Positions 9,714-18,641 of a stretch of 64,000 nt of DNA are shown piece after piece. The stretch comes from CAVXJN01 sp963773585 (lineage in GTDB: Bacteria > Pseudomonadota > Gammaproteobacteria > JASBUN01). The notes under the pieces were generated by a model, which saw only the letters and a program-made list of their open reading frames with translations, did not search any database and had not been told where the DNA came from. The position numbers and the translations under genes are program-made. Within the stretch, counting starts at the first letter, position 1. Every line of letters begins with the position of its first letter. The stretch is taken from positions 62,001 through 126,000 of the forward strand of contig CAVZBR010000003.1 in NCBI GenBank assembly GCA_963773585.1, read 5' to 3'.

Positions 9714-11060
9714 CTACCGCTCCTTTCCCGCCTCACTGATGGCCTTCAGGAACGGAGACAGCAGAAACTCGATGAGCCTTCTCTTCCCGGTCTTTACTTC
9801 CACGGACACTGCCATTCCGGGCGTTAGACTTACGTCATCCGTACCTACGTTAATTTTGTTTTGCGCCATCGTGACGCGCGTGGAGTAGACCAGTCCCGTT
9901 TTTTCATCGGCAATCGCGTCGGTGGAAATATCCGCCACTTTGCCTTTAACCACGCCGTACTTGGTGAATGGGAATGCCTCGATTTTGACTTCAGCGTCCT
10001 GTCCGGCCCTCACGAAGCCGATATCGCGATTTTGCAGAAATGCTTCGACTTGGAGTTCGTCATCTCCTGGCACGACGCGCATGAGCGCTTGTGCTGGCTG
10101 AACCACTCCTCCGACCGTGTGCACCGTAAGCTGTTGTACCTGGCCGCTGATCGGTGCGGTGATTCGTTGCAAGAGGCGTCGCTGGTCCGCCTTGACCAGT
10201 TCCTGGTTCGATGCCCGCAGCTTCCTGGATACCGTATCGAGTTCGATTAGCAGCTGTCGCTTGAATTCCGAGCGCAATATGGATTTTTGTTCCACGATCG
10301 CCTGAACGTTCGCGTCTATTTGTTCCAGGTGCTTCCGTTCCGACGCTAGGTCTCCGGCTTGCTCCAGCCGCACCTGTTCTAGCTCCAGATATTGCAGTTC
10401 CGATGCCATCTTCTTGAGTAGCAGCGTCTTCAGCGCGTCGGCGCGTTTCGTCACGATCGGTAAGGTCGCCTCCAGTTTGCGCACCCGTTCGGCGATACTG
10501 GCGCGTTCTGCTAGCGCCGCCCGCTTTTCACTTTCGAGCCGGGCCAGTTGACCCCGATATCCGAGATAGCGGCTCTCGAGCAAACGCTGTTGGGTTCTCA
10601 GAGAAGCAGGGTCTGTATTGGCGTCTCCTGACAGACGCGGCAAGGATTGACTGCTTTGATCGAGCATGCCGAGCAGCGCGTGAAGCCGGGACCGGTCCAA
10701 TACACCGGATTCCAGTTCAGCATGTATCCGTTCCCGATCTGCGCTACTTGCTGTCCGGTCCAGCTCGATGAGCAGCTCTCCCCGTTGAACCCATTGGCCC
10801 TCGTGGACGTGAATTGCGCGTACCACGCCAAGTTCCGCCGACTGAATCACTTTGACCCGGGTGCTGGGAATGATTTTGCCGTGAGCCACGGCAACGATGT
10901 CGATTTCGCTGAAATAGGACCAAGCCAGCGCAATGGCGAAGAATGTGACGATGAGCCAGACCATCGCGCGACCCACGGGTGAAGGGGGCGTCTCCTGCAC
11001 CTCCAGCGCTGCAGGCAGGAATTCACACACGGTTCGTTTTACCAAGGCGTTCACGCCCAA
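9714..11060 (-). CDS. hlyD: Type I secretion membrane-fusion (HlyD-like) adaptor protein
   Basis: The 448-aa protein has a short cytoplasmic N-terminus, one membrane segment at about residues 31-50, a lipoyl/barrel-sandwich half-motif (EGQWVQRGELLIELD), a long alpha-helical hairpin of about 200 residues, and a C-terminal beta-barrel region ending in GMAVSVEVKTGKRRLIEFLL. This is the standard layout of HlyD-family periplasmic adaptors that link the ABC exporter to TolC. It begins 31 bp after the exporter gene. The start as read is a TTG at 11060; a GTG two codons later is equally possible. No TolC gene is present in the window. Confidence 0.92.
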   Translation of the reverse strand: MGVNALVKRTVCEFLPAALEVQETPPSPVGRAMVWLIVTFFAIALAWSYFSEIDIVAVAHGKIIPSTRVKVIQSAELGVVRAIHVHEGQWVQRGELLIELDRTASSADRERIHAELESGVLDRSRLHALLGMLDQSSQSLPRLSGDANTDPASLRTQQRLLESRYLGYRGQLARLESEKRAALAERASIAERVRKLEATLPIVTKRADALKTLLLKKMASELQYLELEQVRLEQAGDLASERKHLEQIDANVQAIVEQKSILRSEFKRQLLIELDTVSRKLRASNQELVKADQRRLLQRITAPISGQVQQLTVHTVGGVVQPAQALMRVVPGDDELQVEAFLQNRDIGFVRAGQDAEVKIEAFPFTKYGVVKGKVADISTDAIADEKTGLVYSTRVTMAQNKINVGTDDVSLTPGMAVSVEVKTGKRRLIEFLLSPFLKAISEAGKER

Positions 11061-11091
11061 GGCACCCCGCGAATTTGAACGCCGTTGACTG

Positions 11092-13239
11092 TCATGCCGG
11101 CGACGCTTCGCCGGTTTGATGGCGGTAGAGCCGTGCGTACTGGCCTGCGCGTCCCACCAGTTGTTCGTGGGTACCGTCTTCGATGACCCGGCCTTTGTCC
11201 AAGACCAGAATGCGGTCCGCTCTGCGCACCGTCGACAGGCGGTGGGCGATTATGACGACGGTACGGCCCTTGGCGATGGCCTGCATATTGTTCTGAATGG
11301 CGCGCTCGGACTCGTAGTCCAAGGCGCTGGTGGCTTCGTCGAAAATCAAAATCTTCGGGTTGCTCAGCAATGCACGAGCGATCGCGATGCGTTGGCGCTG
11401 GCCGCCTGAAAGGTTCGATCCGTGTTCTCCAACCACCGTGTCGTACCCTTCGGACAACTCGAGGATGAACTCATGGGCACCGGCCACTTTGGCGGCCGCG
11501 AGCACAGCCTCCATGGGTATACCAGGATCGGAAAGCGCGATATTTTCCCGAACCGTATGGTTGAACAGTACATTTTCCTGGAGTACGACACCCACTTGGC
11601 GTCGCAACCACGCCGGCTCCACCAGTGCCAGGTCAACACCATCAACGAGAACCCGGCCTCTTTCCGGCACATACATGCGTTGGATCAGCTTCGCCAACGT
11701 GCTCTTCCCAGACCCGGAGCGGCCCACGACCCCGACCACCTGACCGGCAGGAATCACGAGACTGACGTCCGCCAAGACTTCCGGCCCGTCCGCACGGTAG
11801 CGAAATGACACATGATCAAAATGAATGGCGCCTTGCAGCTGCGGTAACGTCCCTCGATTGGGGTTGAAGCCGAGCTCCGTGCGGGTGTTGAGGATATCGC
11901 CGAGCCGTTGCACCGAAATACCGGCCTGTTGAAAATCCTGCCAGAGCTGCACTAACCGCAGGACCGGTTGGCTCACCCGACCGGCGAGCATATTGAAGGC
12001 CACAAGTTGGCCAACCGTCAGTTCGCCCTTGATTACCAGCCGCGCGCCAATCCAAAGAATCAGCACAGTCGTGACCTTGTTGATCAAGCCAGCTGACTGG
12101 CTGGCGATGTTCCCCAAATTCGTGGCCCGGAATGAGGCGGATACATAACCCGCAAGCTGCTCTTCCCAACGCCGCTGGATCTGTGGCTCAACTGCCATGG
12201 ACTTCAGGGTTTCTACGCCGCTTACCGATTCCACCAGAAAGGCTTGGTTCTCGGCCCCGCGGTTGAACTTCTCGTGCAACCGACTCCTTAGGGCCGGGGT
12301 CACCAATACCGACAACAACAGATAACAAGGAATCGCGCCCAAAACGATGTAGGTTAACGTCGGGCTGTAGTAGTACATCACTCCAAGGAATACGGTCGTG
12401 AAAACCAGATCGATGACTAAAGTAAGCGCTGAGCCGGTGAGAAAGTTGCGCACGCTTTCAAGCTCTCGCACGCGCGCAACCGTGTCGCCGACCCGCCGGG
12501 ACCCGAAATAGCCCAGCGGAAGCGCCATGACGTGACGGAACAGTTTCGTTCCGAGCAACACATCGATGCGGGTTGCCGTGTGCGAAAATAGATAGGCCCT
12601 GAGCGCTCCGAGTAAAACCTCGAACAGTGACACCACCAACAATCCGATCGCGAGTACGTTCAAGGTCGTGAGGCCTTCGTGCACCAGAACTTTATCGACC
12701 ACAACTTGGAAGAACAACGGTGTAACCAAGGCGAACAATTGTATGAAGAAGGACGCGACCAATACTTCGCCGAGCAGTTTTTTATATTTCAGAATTTCCG
12801 GAATGAACCACCGGAAATTGAACGCGCGAAACGGTCCTCCAGCAGCGGCACGCCTGGTTACAAGAATCAATTCGCCCGACCAGGATTCCTGCAGCATGGC
12901 CACCGTAACCACCATCGGACGCTTTGCGAGGGGATCGTGCAGCAACACCTTGTCTTCCGCAAACTTGGCGATCACCCGATAGCGTCCGTCCCGCGTCTTG
13001 GCTATCGCAGGAAGCGGAATCGTGCGTATGCGGTCCAGATCACATTGCATTGCGCGAGCTTTCAGCCCCAGGAATTGAAAGGAACGAAGGATGGTGATCT
13101 CGTCGAAGTCTTCTGCACTCCTACCGAACTGGTGATGCAGCTGCTCGGGGTTGGCCGGGATCGAGTGATAGCGTGCCAGCAATACCACGCACCCTAGCCC
13201 TGAGTCGCGCGTTGGCTCACGCGCACTACCGTGTGGCAT
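11092..13239 (-). CDS. hlyB: Type I secretion ABC exporter (HlyB/RtxB-like)
   Basis: Residues 1 to about 130 form a C39-peptidase-like domain. In my alignment with HlyB the catalytic cysteine position is not occupied (SGLGCVVLLARYH puts Cys one residue off), so it is probably the non-proteolytic, RTX-binding version. A six-helix transmembrane domain follows. The ATPase has Walker A GRSGSGKST, signature LSGGQRQRIAIARAL and Walker B ILIFDEATSALD. The substrate is presumably the RTX lipase encoded downstream. I chose the ATG at 13239 (715 aa, close to HlyB), with GGGAG upstream; a TTG at 13308 would add 23 residues. Confidence 0.93.
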   Translation of the reverse strand: MPHGSAREPTRDSGLGCVVLLARYHSIPANPEQLHHQFGRSAEDFDEITILRSFQFLGLKARAMQCDLDRIRTIPLPAIAKTRDGRYRVIAKFAEDKVLLHDPLAKRPMVVTVAMLQESWSGELILVTRRAAAGGPFRAFNFRWFIPEILKYKKLLGEVLVASFFIQLFALVTPLFFQVVVDKVLVHEGLTTLNVLAIGLLVVSLFEVLLGALRAYLFSHTATRIDVLLGTKLFRHVMALPLGYFGSRRVGDTVARVRELESVRNFLTGSALTLVIDLVFTTVFLGVMYYYSPTLTYIVLGAIPCYLLLSVLVTPALRSRLHEKFNRGAENQAFLVESVSGVETLKSMAVEPQIQRRWEEQLAGYVSASFRATNLGNIASQSAGLINKVTTVLILWIGARLVIKGELTVGQLVAFNMLAGRVSQPVLRLVQLWQDFQQAGISVQRLGDILNTRTELGFNPNRGTLPQLQGAIHFDHVSFRYRADGPEVLADVSLVIPAGQVVGVVGRSGSGKSTLAKLIQRMYVPERGRVLVDGVDLALVEPAWLRRQVGVVLQENVLFNHTVRENIALSDPGIPMEAVLAAAKVAGAHEFILELSEGYDTVVGEHGSNLSGGQRQRIAIARALLSNPKILIFDEATSALDYESERAIQNNMQAIAKGRTVVIIAHRLSTVRRADRILVLDKGRVIEDGTHEQLVGRAGQYARLYRHQTGEASPA

Positions 13240-13332
13240 CCCCCAGCTCCCAGTCTCGTTATCGTTATCAGAGCGCGTACGTATTGCTTTTATTGCGCCG
13301 CCAAACAATTTACTGAATCATACGGGCGCTTG

Positions 13333-13377
13333 TCTGTAGTACAAACCGGTATATGCTTGTAAGATAATTCCTACAGA
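13333..13377. promoter_or_regulatory. Nested inverted repeats in the divergent intergenic region
   Basis: The 339-bp gap at 13240-13578 separates hlyB (minus) from yheT (plus). It contains a nested dyad: TCTGTAG at 13333-13339 pairs with CTACAGA at 13371-13377, and TACAA at 13340-13344 pairs with TTGTA at 13357-13361. This could be an operator for the secretion locus. I could not assign convincing -35/-10 boxes, and I see nothing else in the gap. Confidence 0.3.
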
Positions 13378-13578
13378 AATTTGGGCGCCCCGAACCGGTA
13401 CTTTGCGCCGATGGAGTCAGCCAATACCGGGCACTGCGAAGCCCGAGCGAATGGTCAAGTCAGGAAGCTCCAGAACTGCCGTTTGCGTTCAGTCTGCCAG
13501 CCGAGTCATGAATAGCATCAACAAACGCGGACATCCTCTTTCTCGATCTCATCTCCGCCGCCGGACTCTTGCCGTTAC

Positions 13579-14571
13579 ATGAGTTCTTTCCAACCTGCCT
13601 GGTGGCTGCCCGGAGCGCATTTGCAGACTTTGTGGCCCAATCTGATGCGTCGAACTCCGCGGGTCGCGTTGCGTAGAGAGCGACTGGAACTGGACGACGG
13701 CGACTTCCTGGACTTGGATTGGACCGAGCGTCAAGCGGGGCCTTTGGTCCTGATTCTGCACGGTCTCGAAGGGTCGAGCAGCTCACCCTACGCCGCCGGC
13801 ATGTTGAAGGCGGTGCACGAACGAGGCTGGCGCGGCGTTCTGCTGCACGCCCGCGGTTGTAGCGGCGAGCCAAACCGGTTGGCAAGGCGGTACCACGCCG
13901 GAGAAACCGGCGATCTGCAATACGTGGTGGAGCAACTGCGTGTTCGAGAAGTCAACACACCCCTTGCCGTAATCGGGTACTCCCTGGGCGGCAGTGTGCT
14001 ATTGAATTGGCTGACCGAACCGCGCGCACCCAGACCAGTGACCGCGGCAGTGGCGGTTTCAGTGCCCTTCGATCTCGATGTCACCGCCGATCGACTTGAA
14101 ACCGGTTGGTCGCGACTCTATCAACGCCACCTGCTAAGCCGTTTGTACGAAGCCGTACAGCAAAAGCATCGTGGTATGGATCATCCGTTGGCCGAGCGCG
14201 TGCAAGCCCGTCCGCGTAGTTTTCGCGCCTTTGACGACGCGTACACCGCGCCACTGCACGGATTCAAGGACGTCCGCGACTACTATCGGCGTGCTTCTTG
14301 CGGCCCGAAGCTGGCGCAGATCCGTACACCGGTTCTGATCGTGCACGCGCGCAACGATCCGTTCATGGAACCGACGGTAATCCCGTCGGCGCATTCGCTG
14401 CCGGACTGTGTTCGGTTGGAGGTCACGGCTTCAGGTGGCCACGTAGGCTTTGTCAGCGGTTCTCCCTGGCGACCACGGTACTGGCTGGAACAACGGATTC
14501 CGGATTTTCTGGAACAGATGTTCGAAGGCGCGTCGGACGGCTCGGTCAACGATCGCTTGGCGAGTGGCTGA
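13579..14571 (+). CDS. yheT: YheT-family alpha/beta hydrolase
   Basis: The 330-aa protein matches the YheT/EMB8 hydrolase family. It starts with FQPAWWLPGAHLQTLWP, has HGLEG at residues 61-65, the nucleophile elbow GYSLGG with Ser135, an acid in ARNDPFM and the catalytic His in SGGHVGF. Members are cytoplasmic carboxylesterase-like enzymes of poorly defined substrate. It is the only confident plus-strand gene here. Its last 26 bases overlap the 3' end of pqiC, which is encoded on the other strand, so the two genes converge. Confidence 0.9.
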   Translation: MSSFQPAWWLPGAHLQTLWPNLMRRTPRVALRRERLELDDGDFLDLDWTERQAGPLVLILHGLEGSSSSPYAAGMLKAVHERGWRGVLLHARGCSGEPNRLARRYHAGETGDLQYVVEQLRVREVNTPLAVIGYSLGGSVLLNWLTEPRAPRPVTAAVAVSVPFDLDVTADRLETGWSRLYQRHLLSRLYEAVQQKHRGMDHPLAERVQARPRSFRAFDDAYTAPLHGFKDVRDYYRRASCGPKLAQIRTPVLIVHARNDPFMEPTVIPSAHSLPDCVRLEVTASGGHVGFVSGSPWRPRYWLEQRIPDFLEQMFEGASDGSVNDRLASG

Positions 14572-15169
14572 GGTATTTTTCCAAAGCCTCGCTCACATTG
14601 CCCGCCAGCAGTTTCAGTGCTTCGCTCTGCGCCGCTACTGCGGCTTCGTATCCCGTACCCTTCACCGCTATCGAAAGATAGTCGCGCCGCGTCATCAACA
14701 CCGCGCCGCTATCCGCCTTGCTCAGTGTCCACCGACCGGCCAACTTGACTTCATTGGCGTCCTGGCGCTCGAAACGCTCCAGGCTCATCGTCAGCCGATA
14801 GGTGGGTTTGAAACGTTGTTCGCGGTAGTTGATCACCACGAGGTCATGCACGCGCGCGCCGAGATCTTCCGCCAAAACCCGTTCGACCTGCTCGTTCAGC
14901 GGCGCCGCCCAACGATCGAACTCGGCCACGTGGATACGATTGTCCCCTTCGCGGCTCACGATCTGGGGACGGCGTAAATAATCAGGAAGGTCCACGGGTC
15001 CCACCGCCAATACCGGTAGCGTAGTGTTTTTGTCCGAGATCGACGTTGCGTCATTGGCGACGGAACTCAGCGTGTAGAGTTTGGAGTCCGGGCTGTTCAT
15101 CGTTACACAACCGGACAGCATCATCATGATCACCGCGACTACCGCGCCTTTGTGCTGGCTGAAAGTCAT
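14546..15169 (-). CDS. pqiC: PqiC-type auxiliary outer-membrane lipoprotein
   Basis: The 207-aa precursor has a signal peptide with lipobox LSGC. An ABC-transport-auxiliary-lipoprotein domain follows, with the typical KLYTL and a VGPVDLPDYLRRPQIV segment. In the Pqi system it caps the PqiB tube at the outer membrane. Its start overlaps the pqiB stop by 4 bp (ATGA), so the two are translationally coupled. It converges with and overlaps yheT. Confidence 0.88.
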   Translation of the reverse strand: MTFSQHKGAVVAVIMMMLSGCVTMNSPDSKLYTLSSVANDATSISDKNTTLPVLAVGPVDLPDYLRRPQIVSREGDNRIHVAEFDRWAAPLNEQVERVLAEDLGARVHDLVVINYREQRFKPTYRLTMSLERFERQDANEVKLAGRWTLSKADSGAVLMTRRDYLSIAVKGTGYEAAVAAQSEALKLLAGNVSEALEKYLSHSPSDR

Positions 15170-16785
15170 TGTTCCTTACCTTTGCCCCGCAATAGCGCCT
15201 CTGGATGCTGCTCAAGATAATCCGCCAACAGACGTAGCGAGCGTGCTGCGTGGGAGAGCTCTTGCAGCATGTTTTCCAGGTCCTGCCTGGCGGGCGAATT
15301 GACTTGCAGCAATTGTTGTGCGGAATCCAGCGTCTTGCGCGCCTGGCCCAAGGTGTCTTTGATGGCCGGCGCGATCTCTTGATCCACGTTCTTGACCAAG
15401 GCTTCCGTGGACTTCAACGTCGCATTGAGACGCTCGATCGAACTTTGCAGATCCGTGCCGATCTGAGCGAATGGAACCTGAGAAAGATTTTTGGCGATTT
15501 TGCTCACGTCCTGGGTGAGTTGTTGCGTGCCGGAAGTTATGGTCGGCAGTTCCGGATATACCCCACTGCGGTCGATTTCTGCAGCCTCGGCATCCGGATG
15601 GAAATCGAGATCTACGTAAAGCTGGCCGGTGAGAAGATTGGCCATCTTCAGCTGTGCCCGCATGCCGCGTTCCACGAATTGCGCCATCAACTCTTGCTTG
15701 GACTTGCGTTCACCCTTACCAACCGTGTCGACTCGACTGTGGTTGATATCGATGACCACAGGAATACGCAACTCATTTCGGTCGGAGTCGTACACCAAGT
15801 CGATACTGACGACTTCGCCGATCTGGATACCGCGGAATTCCACTGGCGCGCCCTTGGACAGGCCCCGCACCGAATCGTGGAAATGCAATATCCAGCGGCT
15901 GCGTTTGCTGTAACCCTTTGCGAACGCAGTGTCGCGGTCGGAAAACAGCGGAAATTCCGAATTGGATTCGGCTCCCGGACTTGGCGGTGCGTCCTCCGGT
16001 TCGCCGAAACCGACCCCACCGACCATCAGGCTTACCACCGATTCCGTCTCGACTCGCATACCGCTGGCATCCAGGGTCACGTTCAAGCCGCTGGCGTTCC
16101 AAAAGCGCGTGTTCTTGTGGACAAACTCGGCATAGGGCGCTTGCACGAACACCTGTACATCAACATTCTGACCGTCCGGATCCAACTCGTAACCAACCAC
16201 TTCACCCACTTTGATCTGCCTGTAATACACCGGCGATCCGATTTGGATCGAACCGAGCTCGTTCGCCTTCAAATGAAAGTGCTTGCCGGCAGAATCCGCA
16301 GTGACCACTGGCGGCGTCGCCAATCCCTCGAAATGTCGAGTCGATTTTCCATCTGCGACCGGATCCATGGCGATATACGCGCCCGAGAACAGGGTCCCCA
16401 GACCCGAGACTCCGGACGCTGTCACTCTGGCCCGCACTACCCAGAAGCGAGTCTTGTCGGTGAGGTATCGATCCATGTCGTTGCCGAGGCGTGCTTGCAC
16501 CAACACTTTGGAGAGATCGTCTCCGAGGGTGATCTGCTCCACCTGGCCCACGGCCACGTCTTTGTATTTGATTTTAGTTTTGCCGGCTTCCAGACCCTCG
16601 GCGTTCTTGAACTCGATTACCACCGATGGCCCGCGTGAACTGATGTGATCGTACAGCAACCAGATCCCGACGATCGCCGCCACCACCGGAATGATCCACA
16701 CGAGTGAGAACCGGGGAGCTTTGTTCGGTCTTTCGACGACTGCGGGTGGGATGTCGTATAAGTCGTCGTCGGTTGAATCAGCCAT
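15166..16785 (-). CDS. pqiB: PqiB MCE-domain envelope-spanning protein
   Basis: The 539-aa length is close to E. coli PqiB (546). One N-terminal membrane segment (residues about 28-45) is followed by three MCE/MlaD domains: around residues 50-140 (EGLEAGKTKIKYKDVAVGQV), 165-250 (GSPVYYRQIKVGEVVGYEL) and 290-400 (KGAPVEFRGIQIGEVVSIDL). A C-terminal helical region follows. PqiB forms hexameric tubes for lipid transport between the membranes. The start lies 8 bp inside the end of pqiA2. Confidence 0.93.
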   Translation of the reverse strand: MADSTDDDLYDIPPAVVERPNKAPRFSLVWIIPVVAAIVGIWLLYDHISSRGPSVVIEFKNAEGLEAGKTKIKYKDVAVGQVEQITLGDDLSKVLVQARLGNDMDRYLTDKTRFWVVRARVTASGVSGLGTLFSGAYIAMDPVADGKSTRHFEGLATPPVVTADSAGKHFHLKANELGSIQIGSPVYYRQIKVGEVVGYELDPDGQNVDVQVFVQAPYAEFVHKNTRFWNASGLNVTLDASGMRVETESVVSLMVGGVGFGEPEDAPPSPGAESNSEFPLFSDRDTAFAKGYSKRSRWILHFHDSVRGLSKGAPVEFRGIQIGEVVSIDLVYDSDRNELRIPVVIDINHSRVDTVGKGERKSKQELMAQFVERGMRAQLKMANLLTGQLYVDLDFHPDAEAAEIDRSGVYPELPTITSGTQQLTQDVSKIAKNLSQVPFAQIGTDLQSSIERLNATLKSTEALVKNVDQEIAPAIKDTLGQARKTLDSAQQLLQVNSPARQDLENMLQELSHAARSLRLLADYLEQHPEALLRGKGKEQ

Positions 16786-17410
16786 GTTCTGCTTCCATCC
16801 GATCCCAGATCAACCGCGTGTCGAATGTCATCGCGGCGAACATCGTGATCACAACCACGGCTGCAAAAAACAGCGCTGCCGACTCGGCTTCGATGTTGGC
16901 CAGGGCGCCGGCATGAACCAATGCAACCATGAGCGCCACCACAAAGACGTCCAGCATGGACCATGGCCCGATCAGCTCGATCATGCGAAATAGTCGGGTG
17001 CGATCTTTCGGCCGCCAACGGGATTTTCTCTTCACGGAAATCAACAAATAACAAAGGACCAACAGCTTGGTGAGGGGCACTACGATACTGGCCGCGAAAA
17101 TGACCGCCGCGAGCAACAGATCGCCGGTATCGATGAAATACTTTACACCGCCGAGTATGGTATTACTCTCGGAATGCCCCAATTGCGTGGTGGTCAGCAT
17201 CGGCAGGACATTGGCCGGCACATACAGAATAAACGCCGCAACGACCAGGGCCCAAGTTCGGCCGACGCTATTGCGAATGCGCACCCTCAGAACCGCGCCG
17301 CAACGTGGACAGTGCGCCCGTGCCGCCGGCGGCTTCGGAAGCCGCGACAGCTGACCACATCGCCGGCATTCGGCGAGCCCCGCTCGTGCGGCCGTCACTG
17401 CGGGGTTCAT
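16778..17410 (-). CDS. pqiA: PqiA second half, separate gene
   Basis: This 210-aa protein starts with MNPAVTAARAG and has a zinc-ribbon-like CRRCG...CPRCG pair, then a four-helix PqiA domain. The start at 17410 was chosen because its ATG overlaps the TGA of the preceding gene (ATGA). A much longer reading through this frame is open but has no PqiA-like sequence before this point. In E. coli both PqiA domains are fused in one protein; here they are two coupled genes. Confidence 0.87.
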   Translation of the reverse strand: MNPAVTAARAGLAECRRCGQLSRLPKPPAARAHCPRCGAVLRVRIRNSVGRTWALVVAAFILYVPANVLPMLTTTQLGHSESNTILGGVKYFIDTGDLLLAAVIFAASIVVPLTKLLVLCYLLISVKRKSRWRPKDRTRLFRMIELIGPWSMLDVFVVALMVALVHAGALANIEAESAALFFAAVVVITMFAAMTFDTRLIWDRMEAEHG

Positions 17411-18018
17411 GCGCTCACCGGGGGAATCCTGGACCACACAGGCTCCGCATCGAATGTGGCATCGGTGGCCGCAAGTGTCAAAATCAGGCCGGTAAGCGCC
17501 CACAGGCCCGGCCCGAGTATAACCTCGGCAATGGCACCAAGCTTGGTGAGCGAAACCAGAACTCCAAGTAGGAAAATGCTGATCATATTCCAGGGTAGAG
17601 TAACGTCCATCACTCTCAATATTTGGCTCAAATGTGGCGGCCGACGGCCCAGTTTGAGTGCCAGGAGGACGTACAGCACGCCTGCAATTCGGACAGCTGG
17701 CGCAACCACGGCCGTAAACAACACTACTCCCGCCACCAACGGCCTGCTTTGCACATACAGCTCGTGCACGCTGCTCAACAGGGTGGCATGGATCACACTG
17801 CCCTGCACCACGACGCTTAGAATGGGAAAGGAATTTGCGATCACAAACAGGACGGCGCCGGTAAGCGCCCACGCGATCGTGTGATCGCTCCGGTCGCGCC
17901 GGTGGGCGTACAGCACGGCCGCGCATCGTTGGCAGTGGGCCACACCGTCCGGCGGCAGTGCAACGCGGCGATGCAACAGATCGCATTCTCGGCAGGCTAC
18001 GAATTTCGGATCCATCAC
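17407..18018 (-). CDS. pqiA: PqiA first half, separate gene
   Basis: The 203-aa protein carries a CRECD...CQRCA zinc-ribbon-like pair at its N-terminus and four predicted membrane helices with the PqiA motifs. It heads the pqiA1-pqiA2-pqiB-pqiC operon. PqiA is the inner-membrane component paired with the PqiB tube. Confidence 0.87.
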   Translation of the reverse strand: MMDPKFVACRECDLLHRRVALPPDGVAHCQRCAAVLYAHRRDRSDHTIAWALTGAVLFVIANSFPILSVVVQGSVIHATLLSSVHELYVQSRPLVAGVVLFTAVVAPAVRIAGVLYVLLALKLGRRPPHLSQILRVMDVTLPWNMISIFLLGVLVSLTKLGAIAEVILGPGLWALTGLILTLAATDATFDAEPVWSRIPPVSA

Positions 18019-18097
18019 TACATTTCCGATCGGTTTCGGTGGTCGTCCACGGAATGGCGCCCCGAGTCAGTCCTGCAAGCGCTGGCCGCGGGCTCGG

Positions 18098-18598
18098 TTA
18101 ACGGTTTCCATCGTCGGGTATCGCGCTCCTTGACCCGGTAACAAACCCCGGGAACGCGCCTCGGGCGTACTGCCCATGGCAAGTCGTGCAATGAGACAAC
18201 AATTCGTACATCCGGAACGTCACCAGTTTCGCGTCATGTTGCTGAGCTGCAGCCTGCAGGGATTTCGCCGTAGCGTGAAATTGTCGATCCAGGCGCTGAA
18301 AATCCTGCGGTAGCGAGGTTTCCAGCTCTTGCCGTTGTTGCGCGCTCAATTCCTGCTCCAGGACGAAGCTGGAGGCAATTCGCTCCCCGAGCTCGCCGGC
18401 CGCATCCCAGCGTCCCATGGCGACCACCTCCACCAGGTCCTGCATGGCTCGGGTAATCTCACGCATTTCGGTGCGCAGCAGTTCACGCGTCTCAGGTGTG
18501 AGATTCAAGGATGCATCATCATCAGCCGCCGCAAACCTGCCAAACCCCAACATCGCGAGTCCAAACACGCCGAGAACGACACTCCGGTAGCACTTCAT
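18098..18598 (-). CDS. Periplasmic c-type cytochrome, class II-like
   Basis: I chose the start MKCYRSVVLGVFGL at 18598, giving 166 aa with a clear signal peptide (cleavage near FAAA-DD). An open frame continues upstream but would overlap the preceding gene. The mature protein is mostly helical and has one heme-binding CTTCH close to the C-terminus. That is the layout of cytochrome c'/class II cytochromes. It follows the GGDEF-EAL gene by 43 bp. Its role is unknown; electron transfer or gas binding are both possible. Confidence 0.75.
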   Translation of the reverse strand: MKCYRSVVLGVFGLAMLGFGRFAAADDDASLNLTPETRELLRTEMREITRAMQDLVEVVAMGRWDAAGELGERIASSFVLEQELSAQQRQELETSLPQDFQRLDRQFHATAKSLQAAAQQHDAKLVTFRMYELLSHCTTCHGQYARGAFPGFVTGSRSAIPDDGNR

Positions 18599-18641
18599 GA
18601 TTGCCGCACCTTCAGCAAATCCAGCCCTCCGCGAACGGCTT

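Noticed and set aside
17411..17986. Extended upstream reading of pqiA2
   Set aside because: It lies entirely over pqiA1 in another frame and is Arg/Cys-rich with no PqiA similarity; the ATGA overlap start at 17410 is far better.
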